The notes: a model not told the origin generated them from the sequence alone. A DNA stretch of 64,000 nucleotides from Termitomyces sp. T153 (GCA_018296165.2 JACKQL020000023.1:310001-374000), one strand, 5' to 3'; positions 33,001 through 43,278 are shown, counted from the stretch's first letter. Program-made: numbers and translations.

Positions 33001-35027
33001 CTTCTTGGGAAAGGTATCAGCAAGCTTAAGACATTGCAGAGAGACTACTTCATATAGCATCTGTTCCTGAGTGCTCTGGCAGTGTGGTCCTTGACTGAGA
33101 GTTGTTTCCTTGTGCCAGGGTGGAGGGGTTTGGAGTTGTTAGTCAAGAGCTAAACCTTGTGAGGTGTGTGTTGCAGGAGCTTTGTTGGTGAGCCATTGTC
33201 AGGGGTTCCCATCATTGGGTGTTGGAGTCAAGATGGGGGCTCTGGAGCTGTGTTACTAGGGTCTGGAGTTGCATGGAGAGGTCCAGAGTAGCATGGAGTG
33301 GGAGCTTGGGGCATTCTAGACCTTGGGCAGAGTTGTCAGAGTCATTGGACCTTTGAATTGCTTGGTGGAGGGAACCTAAGGGCTGTCTAGGCTTTGTCCC
33401 CTTCACTATTGGGGCTTCTTGGTTTCAAGACAGTTGGGTGAGGAATCCATAGGGCAGTCTTGAAGGTGATGGTGGGGTTTTTTATGGGGAATCCTCTTTT
33501 TCCTATAGTTTGTTCTGGTGGGGTGACTTCTGTGTTGGTGGGGTTCTCTTGCTGGGAGCAGTGTAGTTGGGAAACAGAGGTCTTGTTTGGTGCCAGCATG
33601 TGGAGAGGGGCAGCCTTGAGTGTTCCAATGTTGGAGGTTCTGGATCAAGTGGGCAGAGGTGTTGAAGTAGTGGCAGAGGTGTCCAGAGTCATTCTGCATT
33701 GCAAGTCAGAGTGTTGTGGTTCTCCATATTGACTTCAAGAGTTGTTGGGGGCATTTTCAAGGTGCATCCCAAGAAGGCAGGGTGGATGTACATATTCCTT
33801 CCTTGAGAGAACATGTCAGTGAGTCTAGAGCACTCTGGGGAACTACTTCATGTGGAACTCTCTTTCCCCTGTAGTTTGTTCAGGGTGACTTATATGCTGA
33901 GGGGTTCTTTTGCTAGAGATGGCAGAGTCTTGGAGTAGAGGTTTTGTCTGGCAGTGTAGTGTGGAGGGAGGGGGGCAGCATTGAGCACTTTCAATGTTGG
34001 AGGTTCTGGATTGGGTGGAGGGAGGTTGAAGTAGTGGCAGAAGTGTCTGGAGTTATTCCTCATTGCAAGTCAGGGTGCCATGATTTGTCCAGATGAAAAG
34101 ATCATTGGAGCATTTTGGAGTGTGTTTCAAGAAGGCAGGGTAGAGGTGCATGTTCCTTCCTTTCTGGGCCACCTTGTGGGTTGGAAGTTCTTTGGCCTTG
34201 CTCCAGAGTTGCTGGAGTTGGGTTGGAGGCATTGGGGTCCTTTCAAACATTGGGCAGAGATGATGGCAGTGCCAGTCCAAGGAATCCTAACTCATTCCAG
34301 TAGTGGCTTCTGTGTTTAGTGAGTAGCATCTATCTTGACGCCTTGAGTTATTGGATGGAGTGGACCCTTTGGAGTTGTTGTGAGCAAGGTGTAGGGGTCA
34401 AATGCTTTGCTGGTAAGCAGTGGGTGCTGTTACTAGGTTGTGGGTGGAGTCGGCACTGTTAGAACTTGCTGAGTTCATTCCTGATTACGTGTGGAGTTGA
34501 AGTGGGTTGGTGGATTCAAAGGCAGGATTCAGAGAAGCGCATTCTTGGAGGTCTCATTGTTGTTTTGGTGAGGTTACCAATTGGTCCTTCATGCAATAGG
34601 TGACTTCCTGTGGCAAGGTTTTTGCTATTGTTGTCAGAGGGGTGTGGGTGTGGTGCTGGGAGAAGTTTGTCAAGCAATGGATTGAATTATTGCTGGGGGT
34701 TTTTGGGTATGGTTTTGGTGATGTCAGAGTTGACCTTTGTGAGGGGCAGAGCTGGCAGAGAAGGTGGGAGGAGCATGGGAGGTGTCAGTGAGGGTGGTGC
34801 AGGGTTGGGCATAAGTGGAGAGGGTGTCTGTGGAGAGAGCCATTGTATGGGTGTAGCCAGGCAGAGGGGATGTTGGTGTCAGATCCACAACTCAACAGGC
34901 CTTGGCAAATTGGGCAGGGCCAAATGAATCATAGTGGTTTCCAGGTATGGGCCAACCATAGACATCAAAGGTGTTTGATGGAGATGTGTATGGAGTTAGT
35001 GCAGACATCACAAATGAGGTAAGAGAG
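30001..35027. other. Family-2 internal G-rich non-coding region, copy 3
   Basis: Five kilobases of TG/GG-rich, CpG-depleted sequence with no convincing domain on either strand. Minus-strand frames give Pro/Thr/Ser/His-rich peptides without family resemblance. Parts align with 5651-9400 and 36273-39500. 31485-31620 has diverged tandem units of about 66 bp. 31036-31090 preserves the uninterrupted version of the site where the chromodomain gypsy inserted in copy 1. Confidence 0.6.
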
Positions 35028-35040
35028 AGTCTTGATATTA
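35028..35040 (-). other. Self-primer-binding site of copy 3
   Basis: Directly abuts LTR C. On the minus strand it reads TAATATCAAGACT, fully complementary to AGTCTTGATATTA within the LTR (plus-strand 35705-35717). The identical site precedes LTR B at 39506-39518. Confidence 0.8.
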
Positions 35041-36267
35041 TGTCAGGTTCTGCTAACCACAGGAGCTCAGCTGCACTGGGCAAATCCTTACTAGGTGGAC
35101 ATGATTTCCTACACTAACAACTGGGCACTCAGAGAAGTCCTAAACACAGGGGGCTTGCAAGGATAAGGGGTGGGAAGTGATCCAAACAAGTCCGAGGTGG
35201 TCTGGAGCAGTCAGAAATGGATTACAGGGAAAGGGTTGGACTTGGTGGGGCACCAGGTACAAGTCTATAAGCAAGTTTTGTAGGTGTGGAGGTGGAGGCT
35301 ACATGAGTAATGAGAGTGGAGCCAGAGCTTGATGGGGGATCAATGGAAGTTGATGGAGTTTAGAGCTGAAGGTGTAGCAAGGTCCAGAGTTGGTTAAAAG
35401 AATGTGTTGATGTTTGTAATCATAAGCGTGGAGTTTGTAAAGGCATTAGGGTGGGAAAAGACTCAAACACAATAGGTGGAATGGATCAAACAAGACAAGA
35501 TGGAGCTGAACAGAATGAAATGGAGTCGAGACAAGATTGAGATGAGAACAAAAATAGATTCAGGTGGAGATACAAAACAATAATAAGAATGATGATGGAA
35601 TAGAGACAAAACAAGACTGGGAGACTAAGATAAAGAGAAATGTAACATGGAACATGGAACACAAGAGAGAAGCAATCAGACCATAGGTAACTTTAAGCAA
35701 TAGGTAATATCAAGACTAGAGTATAAAGAGCTACTCTGCAACTTATATACTGACTACTGTGGAGCTCCAGGGGATGTTGGCTATGGTGGTGGAACTTGGC
35801 AGAGCTTGGTGGAGTTGACAGGTGTCAGTTGTGATCAGGGGGCAGGCTGCGTTGATATATCGATGGGATCAATTGGGAACATGGGCCGTCCCAAGATCAT
35901 TGTGATACTTCAGAGTGGGGCTGAGGAACTAGGATGGTGAGTCAATGACATGTGATGGAGTCAGGAACAGTGGGGGGATGGTTCCAGGGCTCAAGAGATC
36001 CAGGGGAAGCATTGGCAGCTGTGGGGAAGATGTCAGAGTTGGCCAGGGGGCCATTAGAGTTAGCCAGAGAGGCATTGGAGTTAGCTGGAGAGGCATCAGA
36101 GTTAGCCAGAGAGGCATCAGAATTAGCCTGAGAGGCATTGGAGTTAGCTGGAGTGAGTGTGAAGGGTAGACAATGGTTGGGGAAGTTTGATGGGGCATTG
36201 GGGGAGGCTCTGGGGGAGCAGGAGGGTTGGAGGTGATATGTGGGGGTCCAGGAAACAGGTCATGACA
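35041..36267 (-). repeat. LTR C (5' LTR of copy 3)
   Basis: 1227 bp, TGTCAGGTTCTGC...CATGACA. It contains a minus-strand TATATAAG box (35742-35749) and, 25 nt downstream, the AGTCTTGATATTA segment (35717-35705). The 21-bp repeat block lies at about 36046-36155. Confidence 0.88.
35742..35749 (-). promoter_or_regulatory. TATA box of family-2 LTR
   Basis: TATATAAG on the minus strand; equivalents exist in LTRs D and B and, slightly altered, in A and E. Its spacing of about 25-30 nt to the self-priming segment fits a transcription start at or next to AGTCTTGATATTA. Confidence 0.7.
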
Positions 36268-36272
36268 AGGTA

Positions 36273-39200
36273 GTGCCAGAGTTTGTCAGGACAAGTGTGT
36301 TCTAAGGCCAGGGCATGGGTTTGTCCTTCTTGGAGTAGGGGTCAGTAGTCTGGAGGCAGCATAGAGGTTGGTGGGTGAGTGATTCTTCTTGGCAGAATTG
36401 CTTTTGGCACAAGGGAGGATTTTGGGGTTGTCATTCTGTGGGTTGTTCTTCCTGGGAGTTGCAGAGGTGGCATCCACAGGTGGGTTGGCTGCTGGCTCAC
36501 TAGAAGAGTTGCATTAAGGGTTGTACTAGGGAGTTCAGTATTGTATTGGAGGTCCAAGCAGCAGTTCATCCCTTCCCAGAGCAGAGCCAGCAGAATGGAG
36601 GTGGTGTGAGGGTTGGTGGGGTGTGGACTTACTGGCAGAGCTCTTCTGGGTTTGGTGGGGCACAGGCAGGGTTGGTCCAGGGCAAGCTCGGATGGTTATG
36701 TCTTCTCCCAGAGTAGGAGCCAATGGTCCAGGGTTGGTGTAGGGGCTGGTTGGTGGATGGCTCACTAATGGAGTTGACTTTGGAGGCAGTGTGGAGCAGA
36801 GGAAAAGGGTCCAAGGACATGTTTTGTTGATCCATTCTTCCCAGCACACAAACCAGGGGTCTGGAGGCAATGTAAGAGTTAGGTCAGGGGTTTGGCTTAT
36901 TGGCAGGGTTGTGACAGGTCAGGCTGGGCAGAGAGGGGGGGTCTGGAGTGGGATTTTCCTCCTTCAAATCAGCACAACATGCAAATGTTTAATAAAAGTT
37001 ACCACTGAGTGGCAAAGTTGTTGGATAAGTGGTGGAGGTCCCTGGAGTCATGCTTGGATGTGGTGGGTGCATTCTGGTTGCTCTCCAAGAGCTTTGGTGA
37101 GTCAGACCATTGCCCAGGCACACAAAGACATTGTTTGAGTTGGGGAGCAGTCATCCACAAATGCTGGAGGATAGTAGGGAATTTGGTTGCACAAGGACAT
37201 CACTTGAGACTCTCAGGGGGTCATGGCAGGGGTGGGGGCAATCTTCCATTCATGCTCCAGAGTGGTCCAGAGGTCATTGTAGGTGGAGTGGAGGTAGATC
37301 TTGGCACTGTAGGGTGATCAACAAGGTTTCTGATCAGGGGAAAGGGCTACTGCTTCTTTTGGAGGGCATTGTTGATCCCTTAATTGTCAGGATGGGGACA
37401 GAGGAGCCATTCATTCTTCTGGGCATCTGGGTCAATCTCCAGTGGATGTGGCTGGGTTGCATGGTGCATTGCTGAGCTTGGGGGAAACTACTTTGGGTGT
37501 CTGGAATTGATTCTTTCACTGGGTGATTGACTTTGTTGGAGATGTGGGGAGGATGATGGTGGAGGTCATGATGCTGGTAGCAGAGGTCAGGCACACAATG
37601 TCCTTACTGGTTAGTGGGTGGAAATGGTGGTGGCATTTCTTTCAACATTGGTTTGGAGGTGGGTGGTGGTGGATATGGCTCTTTTCTTGGAGAATACATC
37701 AGCAAACTTATGACACTCTGGAGAAACTACTTTAGATGGGATTTGTCCCTCTGTTAACCTGGTAGTGTGGTCCTTGTTTGTATACATTTTTTCTGGCAGG
37801 GGTGAATGGGTTTGGGGTTGGTAGTCAGATTTTTGAGCTTGTGGAGTGTGTGCTATGGGGATGTCATTGATCGGTTGGTATCAGAGGCTCCCTAGATGGA
37901 TGTCAGAGTCAAAATGGGGGTTCCAGAGCTGTGTTGCCAGGGTCCAGGGTTGTGGGGAGGGATGTCCAGGGTTGCCTGGAGCTATGGGTTGAGGCACCTT
38001 GGATCTTTCTTCAAGGGGCACTTGGGGGTGTATTCTTTATTGTTGAGACTTCAGGATTTGAGATGGTTGGGTGCAGGGTTTGTAACACAGTCCTAGAGGT
38101 GATGGTGGGGTTCTTTGCTTCCTTTGGGGAACATGTCAGCAGGTTCATGATACTCTGGAGGAACTACTTCATATAGAATTCTCTTTTTCCTATAGTCTGT
38201 TCTGGCAGGGTGACTTCTTCACTGGGGTGTTCTTTTTGTGTAGTTTGGTAGTTGAAGGATGGAGGTCCCATCTGGTGAAGTGCATGTGGAGGGAGGCAGT
38301 GTCAAGCATTTTGATGCCAGGAGCTCCAGGTTGATTTGGAGGGGGTGTCAAAGTAGTGGTGGAGGGGTCTGGAGTTGTCCAGCATTATAGGTCAGAGTGC
38401 TGTGGTTCTCACATCAACTTCTGGATTTGTTGGGGGTGCTTTCAGGGTGCATTTCAAAAAGGTTAGGGCAGAGGTGCATCTTCCTTCCTTTCTTGACTGC
38501 CTTGAGGCTTGGGAGTTCTTTTGTCTTGCTCTGGAGTTGCTGGAGTTGGGTCAGAGGTGTCAGGGCCCCAGGGGACTCGAGGGGGGGTATAGGGGGTTGT
38601 CTCTGTGCTTGGGACTTTGTTGCAGAGTTTGTCCAGTCAAACATTGGGTGGGGTTGATGGCTGCTCAACCAAAGGGTCCTAGCTGATCTCTGGAGGCTGG
38701 TTCTGGGGTTGGGGGTGGAGCACTGGCCTTGGAATCTCAATTTATTCTTGGAGGGGGGAGGGGTTGCTAGGTCAGGGTTCAATTCCAATGGCAGTGGGGC
38801 TTGCTTTGGAGAGTTGACATCCTTGGAGTTGGGTGAGAGTGTGGCATGGAAGTTGGAGGGTTCATTGGTGAGGCATCAGATATTTGCTCCTTTGATGTGG
38901 GTGGGAAGGGGGGGTGCTGTCAGAGGGTCATTGGGTCAGGTATTAGTGACATGCAGATCTTTTGATGGAGCTGCAGGGTGGGGCCAGTGGGTCTGGAGGT
39001 GGGGAGATGAGGGATGTGTGGTTGGAGGTCTTGTCATTGTTTGTCAGCAGGGTAGTGACTTATTCTTATGCAATGAGTGATTGTCTCTGGCAGGGCTTTA
39101 TTACAGTTTGGGAGGTGGTGCGGATGGGGTGCTGGAGGAGTCATTGAGCAATAGATTGATTTATCACCAGGGTAGGTCAAAGACTGGGTTGGGGGTGTCA

Positions 39201-39505
39201 TGATTGACCTTCAGTAGGAGGTAGAGATGGCAGAGGAGGTGTAGGAGTTGCGGATGAGGGTGGTGCAGGAATAATGGAATTGGAGTTGAGCAGGGAGGGT
39301 GTCTGTAGAGAGAGCTGTTGGTGGGAGAGTGACTGGAGCAGAGGGGACATTTGGTGTTGGATCTGTGATTCAAAGTGCCTTGACAAATTGGGCAAGGCAA
39401 AACAAATCATAGTGAGTCTCAGGCATGGGCCAACCATAGACATCAAGAGTTCTGACAGAAGTGGGTGTGGAGTTAACTGCAGACATCACAAGCAGGGTAA
39501 GGGAG
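36273..39505. other. Family-2 internal G-rich region of copy 2, right part
   Basis: Continuation of 25801-26857 after the nested copy. Collinear by eye with about 5795-9400 and 31200-35000. No recognisable coding content on either strand; minus-strand frames are Pro/Ser/Thr-rich and unconvincing. Confidence 0.6.
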
Positions 39506-39518
39506 AGTCTTGATATTA

Positions 39519-40664
39519 TGTCAGGTTCTGCTGACCATGGGGGTTCAGCTACACTGGACAAATCTTTACTAGGCAGACATGATTCCCTCCACTGATAACC
39601 AGGCACTCAGAAAGGGTCTAAGTGTGGGGGACTTGTGAGGGCAAGCAATGGGGAGTGATCTGAACAAGTCCAGAGTGGTCCTGAGGAGTCTAGGACATGT
39701 TGCAGGGAAAGGATCAGACTTGCTGGAGGTGTCAGGTCCTGGTCTGGAGGTGAGTATTAGAGGTGTGGGGCAAATGGAGGCTATGCAAGTGATAGGTGTG
39801 GGGCTGGAGTTTGATGGGGGATCAACAGAGGTAGATAGCTTTTGGAGTCAAGCAAATAGCAAGGTCTGGAGTTGATTTAAAGAGTGTTTGAGTTTGTAAT
39901 TGTAAGTGTGGAGTTTGTAAAGGCATTAAAGTTGAAAGGACTTGAGCACAGTAATGGAAACAGAGTCAGACAAGATGAGATGGAGTTGAGATGAGATTGA
40001 GACAGGAATGGAAATAGATTTGAGCAGAGATATGAAACAATAACAAGAACAATAATGGAAATAGAGATGAGATGAGACCAGGAGACTGAGATAAGAGGAA
40101 ACATAACACAGAACACAAAACATGAGAAAGAAACAATCAGAAACACATCAGGTAAGGCAATAGGTAATATCAAGACTAGAGTACAAGGAGTTACTCTATG
40201 ACTTATATACTGACTACTGGAGAGCTCCAGAGGACAGTGGGTGTGGCAGTGGAGCTTGACAGAGTTACACAGAGTTGATGGGTGTTGGTTGTGATCAGGG
40301 GACAGGCTCCAGTGATATTCTGATGGGATCAGTTGAGGATATGTGCCATTCTGGGGTTGTTGTAATGCTCTGGGGTTGGTTGGGCTGACTAGGGGGAGGA
40401 GTTGGTGACATGCAGCAGAGTCAGGAATGATAGGGGAGGGTCCCAGGGGCTCAGAAGAGTCAAGGGAAGCATTGACATCTGCAGAGAAGGCATTGGAGTT
40501 AGCCAGGGGGCTGTTGAGGTTTGCCAGAGAAGTGTTGGAGTTACATGGGGTGGGCACTGAGGGTGTACAATGGTTGGGGGAGTTTGATGGGGCATCAGGG
40601 GGAACTCTGGAGAAGCGAGCAGGTTGGTAATGATGTTTGGGGGTCCAGGGAGTGGGTTGTGACA
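39519..40664 (-). repeat. LTR B (5' LTR of copy 2)
   Basis: 1146 bp, TGTCAGGTTCTGCTGACC...GGTTGTGACA. Internal taatatcaagact at 40165-40177 matches the primer site 39506-39518 in complement. The right edge is fused to LINE ORF1 sequence. Confidence 0.85.
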
Positions 40665-40888
40665 GTGAGCTTCATGCAGTTGTATGGTTTGCCCACCAAG
40701 ATCCAGCCTTTTGCCTCCAGTCAGTGGCATGCCTCAGCTGCTGATTTCACCAGCCCACTAAATCCAATGGGCAAGGCACCAAGTTTGGAATGAGTTGGGA
40801 GTTGCTAGGTGGAGATTGGAGTCCCTGCACAGCTGGCACTGCTGGAGGGTGGTTTTGGTGGTGGTCTGGTAGACATGGTTGGTGCCAT
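40665..40888 (-). pseudogene. LINE ORF1 N-terminal part (displaced)
   Basis: A start ATG at 40888 begins MAPTMSTRPPPKPPSSSASC. After one stop the frame runs through ALPIGFSGLVKSAAEACH to GKPYNCMKL at the LTR junction. Joined in sense to 20469 (TLIFHFVPC...), it gives the usual order of a Tad-type gag. Sequence from about 40889 to 41100 is the likely LINE 5' untranslated region. Confidence 0.72.
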
Positions 40889-41116
40889 TGGGATTAGGTT
40901 TTAGTGTCAGGATATGTAGTAGGCTTGCAAGCCCTTGAGTGCACCTAGGTGACAGTGCAAGGTTGCTTGAAATGCTAACTGTTCACTAAAACCACCAGGA
41001 CCCCAGAAGGAGTGATGGGGGTATAGATCAAGAAGTGGTCCCACTACCAGCCTTATATGCCAATTCCTCCCTGTGCCACACAGAGCCTACAAGCATAAGA
41101 AGTGATCAGCAAGGCC

Positions 41117-42060
41117 TGGAGGGCTTCCACAATGGATAACATACCACAGCAACAATGCAATTTTTAGGTTATTGTACAGACAATGACATACCTGAATAAC
41201 TTATGCTGCCAGCATCAGAATCACTTCTTTGTGACTTTGTGAGCTCCTTTGCTGGTAAACTGGCAAGGAAGACAGTAGCTAGCAAATGTGATGGAGTTTG
41301 AGCATGGCACATACAGAATGGCTTACCATACTATGGGGGAATCCAACTGAAATAGATCCTAAAAGGAGTTGAGAATCAACATCCAGCAAGCTCAGAAAGA
41401 CCAGAATACCCACCAGTTACCCTAGACATGCTGCAAATACTTGGATTTAGGCTCAACTTCTCCTGTCACTTCAATATCAGTGTTTACTTCTCAGCCACAA
41501 CCTGTTTCTGGGCCCAGATTTGTCTGGGTGAATTCCTTCCAGAAAGTGAGAAGAATTTCAATAGTGCATTGAATCCAACCTGGAACAATCTTCAAGCACC
41601 TTCCACATCAAGGGGCTCTTGCATACTACACCTCCCTAACACTAAAATGGGAGGATCAAAAGGAGAGGACGTCATTCTGGCCAGACAATCCATTGGTGAT
41701 CCTATTGGAACCTTATCTCTCCATTGACAATGTAATTACAACCACTTGTCAGATTGCATCGCAGCATATTGCTCCCTGCGTGGGCTGCTGGTACCCCTAA
41801 CTTGGAGGAAGTTTCTGAGCTGAGTCAATGAGATTCTGACAGATTATGGATTGCCTTGACTGACTGGTCACTGCTTTTGCATTGGCGGGACTACACATCT
41901 TCTACTAGCTGGTGTTCCTCTCAATATAGTCAACATTCTGGGACATTAGACCTCCGAATCCTTTCTCAGATACTGGAGATTGCTAGAACTCATAGCTCCC
42001 TTATACATCGAGCTACTAACTCCAGTCATGAGGGATGCCAGACTTCTATGACTTCCTGCT
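41117..42060 (+). pseudogene. DIRS tyrosine recombinase relic
   Basis: A single plus-strand frame with scattered stops. It begins SLEGFHNG and continues FLGYCTDNDIPE, KLARKTVASKCDG, AWHIQNGLPYYGGIQLK, PPVTLDMLQILGF and CFWAQICLGEFLPESEKNF. Then come LHLPNTKMGGSKGEDVILARQ, LTGHCFCIGGTTHLLLAGVP and SESFLRYWRLLELIAPLYIE. The catalytic Tyr in LRYWR (codon 41971-41973) is kept. The H-x-x-R motif is HCFC (41869-41880), the Arg codon decayed to TGC, consistent with CpG deamination. The upstream half is CpG-poor and the last quarter CpG-rich. It supplies the integration step in DIRS elements. Confidence 0.87.
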
Positions 42061-42107
42061 TCCTAGGGGGCTATCGACTCGTGATGCGCGGATGCTCTCC
42101 AATCTGG

Positions 42108-42754
42108 GTGTCTACCTTGCCAATTGCACTACCCCGAGCAGCGCTCAGCACACTCTCTTGCCCGTATCGCACATGTGTATTGACATAGTAGAATTAATAC
42201 ACTACATCATCTCTTCCCTTCACCATAATAGTAGGATAAGTGACAGGACAAAATGTAAGTCTGCAGGAAGAGGCACGAGAGGAATGCGGAATGGGTTTCG
42301 GACAAAGCAAAATGATCACATGACCTTGAACCACTTGAATTGATACCACCATCTTCACGCGTACCTTGCGTACTAAGAGTATATCAAAACCTCTAAGTTT
42401 CTCCTTCTCTCATTACTACATGCCTGACTTTCTCAACCTCTCCCCCACCCAACTTCAAGCATACTCTGCGTACAAACATCAATAATTCAAGACCACAACA
42501 CATTCACATTCTACGTACAAATAACACAACTTCGTCTTATGACCAATACAAGATCATCATGACACCAATATTTTATTACGTCAATAACCATAGTGAGCAA
42601 CATTGACAGGTATCTACTCGCCGATTGCGCTACCTTGAATAGCGCTCAGCACGCTCCCTCGCCCTTATCAAACGTGTGTGTTGACGTAGTAGAACAAATA
42701 CACTACATTGTCTCTTCCCTTCACCATAATAGTAGGATAAGCGACAGGACAAAA
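42108..42754 (+). repeat. DIRS compound right terminus (B1-A2-B2)
   Basis: B1 (42108-42253) and B2 (42610-42754) are direct repeats of about 146 bp with roughly a dozen differences, both ending taggataag(t/c)gacaggacaaaa. A2 (42254-42609) lies between them and is repeated in inverted orientation at 10515-10875. The region is CpG-rich, unlike the left copy. Such split or inverted repeats template the circular intermediate of DIRS elements (family knowledge). Confidence 0.8.
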
Positions 42755-42756
42755 CA

Positions 42757-43278
42757 TTACTCGAGTTGATTGAACCATTCAGACGGCGTGCCATCGTTAG
42801 GATACAAGCCAACATAGAGTATACAAGAGTTGTCATCAGGAAAGGAGGCAGTGTAGAACTGGGTAATACTTTTAACTTCACAAAGAAAAGGGGATGACTT
42901 CACCGTGTTTTCCATTAAAAATACGTGCGCCACGAAGTTTGACAGTGCTGCCGCGAGGGAACTGAACAGAAGGTGGATAGACTGGACAGATGCGACCTCA
43001 GTCATGACATCAACAAGACTGATTTGGAGCATAGTCTGGTTGTGTGTGAGCTGTGCGAAAATGGCAGCAAACTCAGGCATGAAATGAGCCGAATTGGAAG
43101 TATTTTCTCCGATGCGTGTGGTTTGGGTCCATTGGCGGAATCGCAGTCGGATCAAAGTTACCGGCAAGTTGTGTGAACTCAACACCGGGAGTAGATGAAA
43201 GAAATAGACTTCGGGATCGAGAGGAGGAGGCTGAGTAGTCGGAGAATTGAAGTCTAGAACAACAGAGGTTGTTGCCAT
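42757..43278 (-). CDS. Hypothetical protein, 173 aa, ending at the DIRS border
   Basis: Open frame from ATG 43278 to TAA at 42757-42759 with normal CpG content. The protein has a Pro-rich N-terminus (TTQPPPLDPEVYFF), a middle with several Leu/Val-rich stretches and no recognisable domain, signal peptide or membrane segment. A minus-strand TATATAAA lies at 43445-43438, 160 bp upstream. The stop is only 3 bp outside the DIRS terminus, so the original C-terminus may have been cut off by the insertion. No introns are evident. It could also be a relic; no function is proposed. Confidence 0.4.
   Translation of the reverse strand: MATTSVVLDFNSPTTQPPPLDPEVYFFHLLPVLSSHNLPVTLIRLRFRQWTQTTRIGENTSNSAHFMPEFAAIFAQLTHNQTMLQISLVDVMTEVASVQSIHLLFSSLAAALSNFVAHVFLMENTVKSSPFLCEVKSITQFYTASFPDDNSCILYVGLYPNDGTPSEWFNQLE

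Larger units (their letters stand above)
26858..36267 (-). mobile_element. Family-2 LTR retroelement copy 3 (D-C), nested in copy 2
   Basis: A 9.4-kb element with left LTR D (26858-28095) and right LTR C (35041-36267). The left LTR is followed by a polypurine tract in reverse complement (tcactcccccttcagc). The right LTR is preceded by a 13-nt self-primer site (35028-35040). Flanks are GGGTG (26853-26857) and AGGTA (36268-36272), an originally identical 5-bp duplication that has suffered two transitions. The related uninterrupted sequence at 5784-5813 has exactly the length expected if one copy of the duplication is removed. The internal region lacks minus-strand pol; it has one antisense zinc/coiled-coil relic and long G-rich non-coding sequence. 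Confidence 0.85.
20470..40664 (-). mobile_element. Family-2 LTR retroelement copy 2 (E-B), inserted in the LINE and itself interrupted
   Basis: The left LTR E (20470-21532) is followed by the reverse complement of a polypurine tract (tcacccccccttcagc). The right LTR B (39519-40664) is preceded by a 13-nt self-primer site (39506-39518). Together these show a minus-strand element. The internal region is 21533-26857 plus 36273-39518, separated by the nested copy 26858-36267. It carries no minus-strand pol; instead it holds plus-strand (antisense) relics of a gypsy pol and of a zinc-finger/coiled-coil ORF, so it behaves as a large non-autonomous derivative. It splits LINE ORF1 exactly between 20469 and 40665. 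A clean target duplication is not visible (GGTGT against GTGAG). Confidence 0.78.
15200..41100 (-). mobile_element. Tad-like non-LTR retrotransposon (LINE), split by LTR insertions
   Basis: Minus-strand LINE, about 5.5 kb once insertions are removed. ORF1 (gag with two CCHC knuckles) starts at 40888, is cut at 40665/20469 by the 20.2-kb LTR element, and ends at 19747. ORF2 starts at 19750 (apurinic-type endonuclease, RT, RNase H, C-terminal zinc motif). The ORF content and RNase H place it with fungal Tad1-type LINEs. The 3' end near 15200 and 5' end near 41000-41100 are approximate; no clear poly(A) or target duplication was seen. It lies inside the DIRS element between its RNase H and recombinase. 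Confidence 0.82.
10470..42754 (+). mobile_element. DIRS-like tyrosine-recombinase retroelement, split by nested insertions
   Basis: Reading out the insertion at about 15200-41110 leaves an element of roughly 6.4 kb. It has an inverted left terminus (10470-10875), a gag-like ORF with a Cys/His tail, reverse transcriptase, DIRS-type RNase H, a further short ORF, a tyrosine recombinase (about 41117-42060), then a compound right terminus made of B1 (42108-42253), A2 (42254-42609) and B2 (42610-42754). There is no integrase and no protease. The order RT, RNase H, YR and the complex termini are the hallmarks of the DIRS order. The left part is fully CpG-depleted while the right terminus is CpG-rich. 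Exact outer borders and the insertion site are not proven. Confidence 0.82.

Noticed and set aside
20465..40669. Target-site duplication for family-2 copy 2
   Set aside because: GGTGT and GTGAG do not match even allowing transitions; shifting the LTR edge did not help, so none is claimed.
1..42754. Biosynthetic cluster or novel defence system in the left island
   Set aside because: All recognisable protein similarity there is to mobile-element genes or to the captured zinc/coiled-coil relic; no host operon-like grouping exists.
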